Shown here piece after piece: positions 5,575-9,771 of a DNA stretch of 9,771 nucleotides. The notes beneath the pieces are model-generated. The model did no database searches and was not told where the DNA came from. It saw only the letters and a list, made by a program, of their open reading frames with translations. The position numbers and the translations under genes were made by a program. Every line of letters begins with the position of its first letter. Position 1 is the first letter of the stretch. Origin of the DNA: Bacteroidaceae bacterium (GTDB lineage Bacteria; Bacteroidota; Bacteroidia; Bacteroidales; Bacteroidaceae); the NCBI GenBank assembly GCA_900771425.1, contig CAAGNV010000013.1, forward strand, positions 1 to 9,771, written 5' to 3'.

Positions 5575-7236
5575 CTACTTATACATAAATCTCTTTATGT
5601 TGCGTTTCGGAGTCTTTTCGAACTCGGTGTCGCGTAGTTCGATTGCTGACAACTGGCTGTATTTTGGCAATTCGGCATTGATGAGGCGTCGGTATTCGTC
5701 GAGATGCTCGGCTAACTGGGCGCGTGTCATGCCCTGGTTTTCCAAGGTCTGGTCGCTTACGTATGCCAGTGCCACGAGTTTCTGACCTCGCTGTACGACT
5801 ACCGTTTCGTCGATGATGGTAGTCGAGATTACCTTGTCTTCTACTTCTTCAGGATATATGTTCTGACCATTTGCGCCGAGCAGCATGTTTTTCTTTCGTC
5901 CACGAATGAACACGTTACCCGCTGCATCGATGGTTCCGAGGTCGCCGGTATGGAGCCATCCTTCGCTGTCAATAGCGTCGTTGGTTGCGTCCTCGTTCTT
6001 GTAATAACCCATCATCACGTTCATGCCTCGGCAGACGATTTCGCCAGGAGTATTCTGCGGGTCGTCGCTGAGAATCTTCACCTCCATGCGCTGGACTGCC
6101 CTTCCGCACGAGCCTTCCACAAATTCTGTCCAGTGTGAGTAGCAGATGAGCGGAGCCGTCTCGGTCATGCCGTAACCTATGGTATAAGGGAATTTCAGTG
6201 TATGGAGCAGTGTATCGACCTCCTTGCTCACGCCTGCGCCTCCAAGTATGACTTGATCGAAGTTGCCGCCGAACGCATCGCACATCTGTTTGCGTATCTT
6301 TCCATAGATCAAGTTCTTGACTCCTGGCACTGCGAGCATCATCCGCATCTTGCGTGTCTTGAGTACCGGCAGCACCTTGCCCTGGATTATCTTTTCGATG
6401 ACCAGCGGCACTGATATGATGAGCATTGGGCGCACGTCGCGGAATGCCTTCAGCACGATAGCCGGACTTGGCACCTTGGTCAGGAACGTAATCTGGCAAC
6501 CTAATGTGTAAGGGAAGAAGAAATCGAATGCGAAACCGAACATGTGTGCCAGCGGCAGCATCGACAGGAATCGGTTGGTTGACGGTACCGGGAACTGCTT
6601 GCGTGCAAATATAGTGTTCGACCAGATGGCACGGTAAGGCACCATCACGCCCTTTGGATTGCCAGTCGAGCCTGATGTGTAACTGAGGATTGCAAGGTCT
6701 TCCATGTTGACGTCGGCATATACTACATCCTCTGGCTTAAAGCCGTCAGGGTATCTCTCGGCAAACAGGGCATCGATCTTGCTGTAGGCATCGTTCAGCC
6801 GGTTGCCCTCGTCCTTGAGGAACGGACGAAGTGTCTTGAGGTCAATCATCATGCCCTTGTCGATATGTTCCGACTTCTTGAATACGCCCGAATTGGTGAA
6901 CAGCAATACAGAGTCGGAGTGGTGTACGATGGTATCAATCTGTTCCTTGCTGAATTCAGCAAGCATAGGTACCACCACCGCTCCATAAGTAAATGCGCCG
7001 AGGAAACAAACCACCCAGTTGCTGGAGTTCTTGTCGCAGATGGCAATCTTGTCGCCGCGCTTCACGCCATATTGCTCAAGCAGAATATGTATGCGAGCTA
7101 TCTTGACAGCAATCTCACGGTGATTGTATTGGACGTCCGAACCATAGTCGTTCAGCACCACCTTATCCCATTCCTGACGGGTTATGTTTTGAAGCAGAGC
7201 CATTATGTTCTGCTGCTCATCATTCTTGAAATCCAT
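5575..7236 (-). CDS. Long-chain fatty acid--CoA ligase (AMP-forming)
   Basis: A 553-residue adenylate-forming enzyme. It activates a fatty acid with ATP to acyl-AMP and then transfers it to CoA (or possibly ACP). Motifs in order: the P-loop YTSGSTGNPKG at residues 186-196, LPLAHMFG at 227-234, YGMTETAP at 355-362, GWLHTGDLG at 426-434, and the hinge GRKKNMLLGANGQNIYPEEVE at 446-466. The length is normal for the family and there is no signal peptide, so it is cytoplasmic, perhaps membrane-associated. The C-terminal A10 motif is TPKRNIKR (542-549), with Asn546 where most relatives carry the catalytic Lys before Ile; neighbouring Lys544 or Lys548 might substitute. The start follows a promoter with a leader of only about 13 bases. 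The acyl chain preferred cannot be read from the sequence. Confidence 0.93.
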   Translation of the reverse strand: MDFKNDEQQNIMALLQNITRQEWDKVVLNDYGSDVQYNHREIAVKIARIHILLEQYGVKRGDKIAICDKNSSNWVVCFLGAFTYGAVVVPMLAEFSKEQIDTIVHHSDSVLLFTNSGVFKKSEHIDKGMMIDLKTLRPFLKDEGNRLNDAYSKIDALFAERYPDGFKPEDVVYADVNMEDLAILSYTSGSTGNPKGVMVPYRAIWSNTIFARKQFPVPSTNRFLSMLPLAHMFGFAFDFFFPYTLGCQITFLTKVPSPAIVLKAFRDVRPMLIISVPLVIEKIIQGKVLPVLKTRKMRMMLAVPGVKNLIYGKIRKQMCDAFGGNFDQVILGGAGVSKEVDTLLHTLKFPYTIGYGMTETAPLICYSHWTEFVEGSCGRAVQRMEVKILSDDPQNTPGEIVCRGMNVMMGYYKNEDATNDAIDSEGWLHTGDLGTIDAAGNVFIRGRKKNMLLGANGQNIYPEEVEDKVISTTIIDETVVVQRGQKLVALAYVSDQTLENQGMTRAQLAEHLDEYRRLINAELPKYSQLSAIELRDTEFEKTPKRNIKRFMYK

Positions 7237-7256
7237 GTTCGAAATGTTTGTGAGTG

Positions 7257-7287
7257 CAAAGTTAAACTAAATTTTCTGTATCTCAAT
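7257..7287 (-). promoter_or_regulatory. Promoter of the acyl-CoA ligase gene
   Basis: On the minus strand ATTG (7287-7284) is followed after 19 bases by TAACTTTG (7264-7257). This matches the Bacteroidetes TTG / TAnnTTTG layout. Transcription would begin near 7250, leaving a very short leader before the ATG at 7236. Confidence 0.7.
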
Positions 7288-7411
7288 AAAAACACCATCT
7301 ATTAACTCATTTTCATTGTCGTTTCAGCACAACACGAATGTTCAGTGAGCAGAAAATGAGGTTTACTAAATACTAAATCACAAATTCAACTATTTATTAC
7401 TAATTATTTTG

Positions 7412-7419
7412 TATCTTTG
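7412..7419 (+). promoter_or_regulatory. -7 box of the tyrS promoter
   Basis: TATCTTTG matches the Bacteroidetes TAnnTTTG -7 consensus and lies 46 bases before the tyrS ATG. The upstream sequence is AT-rich but has no clear TTTG -33 box at 19-21 bases. The predicted start site leads straight into the AATTCGT repeat array. Confidence 0.6.
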
Positions 7420-7424
7420 CACAA

Positions 7425-7459
7425 AATTCGTAACTCATAATTCGTAATTCGTAATTAAC
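7425..7459 (+). repeat. AATTCGT 7-bp tandem repeat in the tyrS leader
   Basis: Five consecutive 7-base units occupy the leader: AATTCGT, AACTCAT, AATTCGT, AATTCGT, AATTAAC. Three are identical and the first and last units abut the promoter and the start region. The array fills nearly the whole predicted 5' untranslated region and ends six bases before the ATG. No Shine-Dalgarno sequence is evident. Copy-number change by slippage could alter leader length. Confidence 0.7.
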
Positions 7460-7465
7460 AACAAT

Positions 7466-8761
7466 ATGAAAGACTTTGTAAAAGAATTGGAGTGGCGTGG
7501 CATGATTCACACCATGATGCCAGGTACAGCCGAACTCCTTCAGAAAGAACAGGTGACTGCATACCTCGGCATTGACCCTACAGCCGACTCACTGCACATC
7601 GGTCACCTCTGTGGTGTGATGATGCTACGCCATTTCCAGCGCTGCGGACACAAGCCGCTGGCACTCATCGGCGGTGCTACAGGTATGATCGGCGACCCTT
7701 CGGGAAAGAGCCAGGAGCGTAACCTCCTCGACGAAGAGACACTGCGCCACAACGTAAAGTGCATCAAGGCACAACTCTCGAAGTTCCTCGACTTCGACAG
7801 CGACGCACCAAACCGCGCCGAACTCGTCAACAACTACGACTGGATGAAGGACTTCACGTTCCTCAACTTCGCACGCGACATCGGCAAGCACATCACCGTC
7901 AACTACATGATGGCAAAGGAGTCAGTGCAGAAGCGACTCAACGGCGAGGCACGCGACGGACTCAGCTTCACCGAATTCACGTACCAGCTCCTGCAAGGCT
8001 ACGACTTCCTCTACCTCAACGAGCACAAGAACTGCAAGCTCCAGCTCGGCGGTGCCGACCAATGGGGCAACATCACCACAGGCAGCGAACTCATACGCCG
8101 CACCAACGGCAACGAATGCTTCGCACTCACATGCCCACTCGTGACAAAAGCCGACGGCACCAAGTTCGGAAAGACCGAGAAAGGCAACATCTGGCTCAAC
8201 CGCGACTACACATCACCATACGTATTCTACCAGTTCTGGATGAATACCAGCGACGAAGACGCAAAGCGATACATCAAGATATTCACATCGCTCGAGAAAG
8301 AAGAAATCGACGAACTCATCGCCCAGCAAGATGCCGACCCAGGCATGCGCCCGCTGCAGAAGCGACTTGCACGCGAACTCACCATCATGGTACACTCCGA
8401 GGAAGACTACAACATGGCAGTCGAAGCATCACAGATACTCTTCGGAAAGGCAACCAAAGACGCACTCCTCCGACTCGACGAACAGACACTGCTCGACGTA
8501 TTCGACGGCGTACCACAGTACAAGCTCAGCCGCGACATCATCGCAGCCGGCGTCAAGATGGTTGACCTCACCACCGAACATGCCGACATCTTCCCTTCAA
8601 AGGGCGAGATGCGCAAGCTCACACAAGGCGGCGGCGTAAGCCTCAACAAGGAGAAACTCACTGCGTTCGACCAACTCGTAACCGTGAACGACCTCATCGA
8701 CGACAAATACCTCCTCGTGCAGAAAGGCAAGAAGAACTACTTCCTCATCACCTTCTGCTAA
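7466..8761 (+). CDS. tyrS: Tyrosyl-tRNA synthetase
   Basis: This class I aminoacyl-tRNA synthetase charges tRNA-Tyr with tyrosine in the cytoplasm. At 431 residues it has the usual bacterial TyrRS length. Visible features: YLGIDPTADSLHIGHL at residues 33-48 with the HIGH signature at 44-47, GGATGMIGDPSGKS at 69-82, the tyrosine-pocket segment YQLLQGYDF at 173-181, GGADQWGN at 195-202, and KFGKT at 233-237 as the KMSKS-type loop. An S4-like RNA-binding domain near the C-terminus includes LTQGGGVSLNKEK. The ATG at 7466 gives the expected MKDF N-terminus. Codons strongly favour C in third position, which creates a long spurious open frame inside the gene. It is transcribed alone from its own promoter and ends at a strong hairpin terminator. 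Confidence 0.98.
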   Translation: MKDFVKELEWRGMIHTMMPGTAELLQKEQVTAYLGIDPTADSLHIGHLCGVMMLRHFQRCGHKPLALIGGATGMIGDPSGKSQERNLLDEETLRHNVKCIKAQLSKFLDFDSDAPNRAELVNNYDWMKDFTFLNFARDIGKHITVNYMMAKESVQKRLNGEARDGLSFTEFTYQLLQGYDFLYLNEHKNCKLQLGGADQWGNITTGSELIRRTNGNECFALTCPLVTKADGTKFGKTEKGNIWLNRDYTSPYVFYQFWMNTSDEDAKRYIKIFTSLEKEEIDELIAQQDADPGMRPLQKRLARELTIMVHSEEDYNMAVEASQILFGKATKDALLRLDEQTLLDVFDGVPQYKLSRDIIAAGVKMVDLTTEHADIFPSKGEMRKLTQGGGVSLNKEKLTAFDQLVTVNDLIDDKYLLVQKGKKNYFLITFC

Positions 8762-8825
8762 GCGTAGCCGGCACGTCACCCCTACCTCCGGGGGACTACC
8801 CACTACTACCACGGACAGGGAGCAC

Positions 8826-8840
8826 GATGCCCTCGGCATC
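8826..8840 (+). other. Small perfect hairpin in the tyrS trailer
   Basis: GATGCC, a CTC loop and GGCATC form a 6-bp perfect stem followed by an A-rich run. It lies between the tyrS stop and the main terminator and may add to transcript-end structure. The rest of the 90-base trailer is GC-rich and shows no gene. Confidence 0.4.
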
Positions 8841-8852
8841 AGAAAAAAAGAG

Positions 8853-8900
8853 AAAGGCACTCCACCCGACGGCACCTATGCCGAAAGGTGGAGTGCCTTT
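8853..8900. terminator. Bidirectional rho-independent terminator
   Basis: AAAGGCACTCCACC (8853-8866) and GGTGGAGTGCCTTT (8887-8900) form a perfect 14-bp stem. Inside the loop a second stem, CGGC (8870-8873) with GCCG (8880-8883), can stack on it. The plus strand leaves the stem with TTT and an AT-rich stretch; the minus strand leaves it with CTCTTTTTTT from the A-run at 8843-8849. It thus suits both tyrS and the converging lipoprotein gene. Confidence 0.9.
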
Positions 8901-8945
8901 CATATATTTATCGTACGGAGGATTGCACAACCCACCTTAAGGGAG

Positions 8946-9356
8946 TTACATGTCCTGTTCCTCGAATACGATTGGCTTCGGAACAGTAATCTGATCGACA
9001 GGCGAAGAGGACTTGGTGGTTTTGAAATTTGTCTTGCTCATTCCGACAGTCTTCTGGTCTGCATCGAAAATCATAGCCTTGACTGTATATTCATGGTCAG
9101 GAGACAGATTGAGAATTTTCAGAAATCGACCTTTCGAATATTTTTCACTTACTGAATTACCAATCTGCAACTGATACACCACCGACTTACTCGGACGGTA
9201 CCTACATTCAATGGTGACTGACGTGTCCTTCACGATGAAAGGTTCTACGACTACCTCATTCTGCTCTGGAATGTTCTCTAAATCATCGTCGCTGCACGCA
9301 GCAAACATTGCTGCACCTACAAAAAGTGCAAGTGAAAGTCTGAAAAGTTTTTTCAT
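8946..9356 (-). CDS. Small surface lipoprotein with Fn3-like domain
   Basis: A 136-residue protein starting at MKKLFRLSLALFVGAAMFAAC. I chose this Met over one 16 codons upstream because it gives a normal lipoprotein signal peptide and has AAGGA just before it. Cys21 would be lipidated. The following SDDD resembles the Bacteroidetes lipoprotein export signal that sends lipoproteins to the cell surface. Residues 46-112 look like a single beta-sandwich of fibronectin type III style, with the signature LSPDHEYTVKAMIFD at 84-98. There are no catalytic motifs, and a binding or structural role is the most one can say. It is transcribed alone, from a good promoter with a leader of about 165 bases, and ends toward the shared terminator. 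No known family name can be assigned. Confidence 0.85.
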   Translation of the reverse strand: MKKLFRLSLALFVGAAMFAACSDDDLENIPEQNEVVVEPFIVKDTSVTIECRYRPSKSVVYQLQIGNSVSEKYSKGRFLKILNLSPDHEYTVKAMIFDADQKTVGMSKTNFKTTKSSSPVDQITVPKPIVFEEQDM

Positions 9357-9523
9357 AATCCTTAAGTACGCAGCACTGTTGATTTTTATATTTTGGGATG
9401 GCAAGAAGTTCCTGCTCCGATGCTCTGCGCTGGGCGACCAAGCAATGCAGCCCAGAAATCAGCCATTCAATAAATTTCACCCGACTCCGTGCTGCAATTA
9501 GACATCAGGCAAAACTCTGTTTG
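9357..9523 (-). promoter_or_regulatory. Long 5' leader of the lipoprotein gene
   Basis: Predicted untranslated leader of about 165 bases between the promoter and the ATG. It contains a 6-bp stem, CTGGGC (9430-9435) with GCCCAG (9450-9455). I recognise no riboswitch class in it. Short open frames here have no coding character. Confidence 0.4.
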
Positions 9524-9529
9524 ACATGG

Positions 9530-9561
9530 CAAATTTAGATAAAAATCCCGTCTTATACAAA
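9530..9561 (-). promoter_or_regulatory. Promoter of the lipoprotein gene
   Basis: The minus strand reads TTTG, 20 bases, then TAAATTTG (9537-9530). This is a full match to the Bacteroidetes TTTG / TAnnTTTG promoter with acceptable spacing, and is the best promoter in the window. Start of transcription is predicted near 9523. A further inverted pair, AAAACTC (9574-9580) and GAGTTTT (9612-9618), lies upstream and might be an operator, but this is speculative. Confidence 0.8.
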
Positions 9562-9641
9562 AACATAGATAAAAAAACTCGTTTTATTGACAAAAGGTAC
9601 AAAAAACAAATGAGTTTTGCGTGTTTCCTTTATATATTTAG

Positions 9642-9767
9642 GTGGGTGCAATAAATGGTTCTTCCGATATTTGGAGTGATGGGAAATATGCTTTCATCTC
9701 ACAAGCGTCTGGAGGACGCTACAACGAGCGCAGCGAGTGGTCAATAACCCTGTACACCGTAACGTAG
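9642..9767 (+). other. 41-codon open frame at window edge, gene fragment or dispersed repeat
   Basis: A frame of 41 codons opens at GTG 9642 right after a stop and ends with TAG TGA at 9765-9770. It reads like protein in places (SDIWSDGKYAFISQASGG, then RYNERSEW), yet has no start signal, no promoter and no recognised family. An overlapping frame also opens at ATG 9655 for about 30 codons. It may be a decayed 3' gene fragment or part of a repeat continuing past the window. The rest of 9562-9641 is A/T-rich and holds nothing else that I can identify. Confidence 0.25.
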
Positions 9768-9771
9768 TGAA

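Noticed and set aside
7759..8565. A 268-codon open frame inside tyrS on the same strand.
   Set aside because: It is a shadow frame made by C-ending tyrS codons; its Arg/His/Gln-rich, low-diversity product is typical of such artefacts.
36..9533. The 12-mer TGACATGGCAAA is shared between 36-47 and 9522-9533.
   Set aside because: A few chance 12-base matches are expected in a window of this size, and the flanks do not align.

Overview
The window looks like chromosomal DNA from a Bacteroidales bacterium, probably Prevotella-like. The reasons are several promoters with the Bacteroidetes -7 box TAnnTTTG, mostly weak Shine-Dalgarno sequences, a lipoprotein with the CSDDD surface-export signature, and gene families common in gut and oral Bacteroidales. 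The genus is inferred; no rRNA or other marker gene is present except tyrS.

Layout. Bases 1-112 form a nested inverted-repeat structure that resembles the end of an insertion sequence or a small MITE. It directly abuts a long plus-strand ORF (122-2677) made of about 26 glycine-rich [VIL][YF]GGGN repeats. This ORF has no signal peptide and looks like the surviving 3' part of a larger surface protein. Converging on it is a minus-strand group, read from right to left: a secreted SGNH hydrolase (5184-4522), a secreted acetolactate decarboxylase (4410-3730), a DUF1294 membrane protein (3707-3429) and a HEAT-like helical-repeat protein (3368-2736). The last three are closely spaced and probably co-transcribed. 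A long-chain acyl-CoA synthetase (7236-5575, minus) lies upstream with its own promoter. It is divergent from tyrS (7466-8761, plus), the tyrosyl-tRNA synthetase. tyrS converges with a small surface lipoprotein (9356-8946, minus) across a strong bidirectional terminator. The last 210 bases hold no clear gene, only a 41-codon open frame at the edge.

The genes are mostly ordinary housekeeping or cell-envelope functions. The unusual content is in the repeats. Two related elements (about 4435-4518 and 5444-5564) consist of inverted arrays of a 7-bp unit (CTYTAAD) around a CCATCYGGATGG core. Each begins within about 10 bases of a minus-strand stop codon. A separate 7-bp tandem repeat (AATTCGT) fills the tyrS leader. 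A REP-like inverted repeat lies inside the coding sequence of the HEAT-like protein.

At protein level the oddities are an acetolactate decarboxylase lacking its usual C-terminal tail, an SGNH hydrolase lacking the catalytic Asp, and an acyl-CoA synthetase with Asn at the usual catalytic Lys position. I see no defence system, CRISPR array, tRNA or complete mobile element. The best candidates for something undescribed are the heptad elements and the YGGGN repeat protein.
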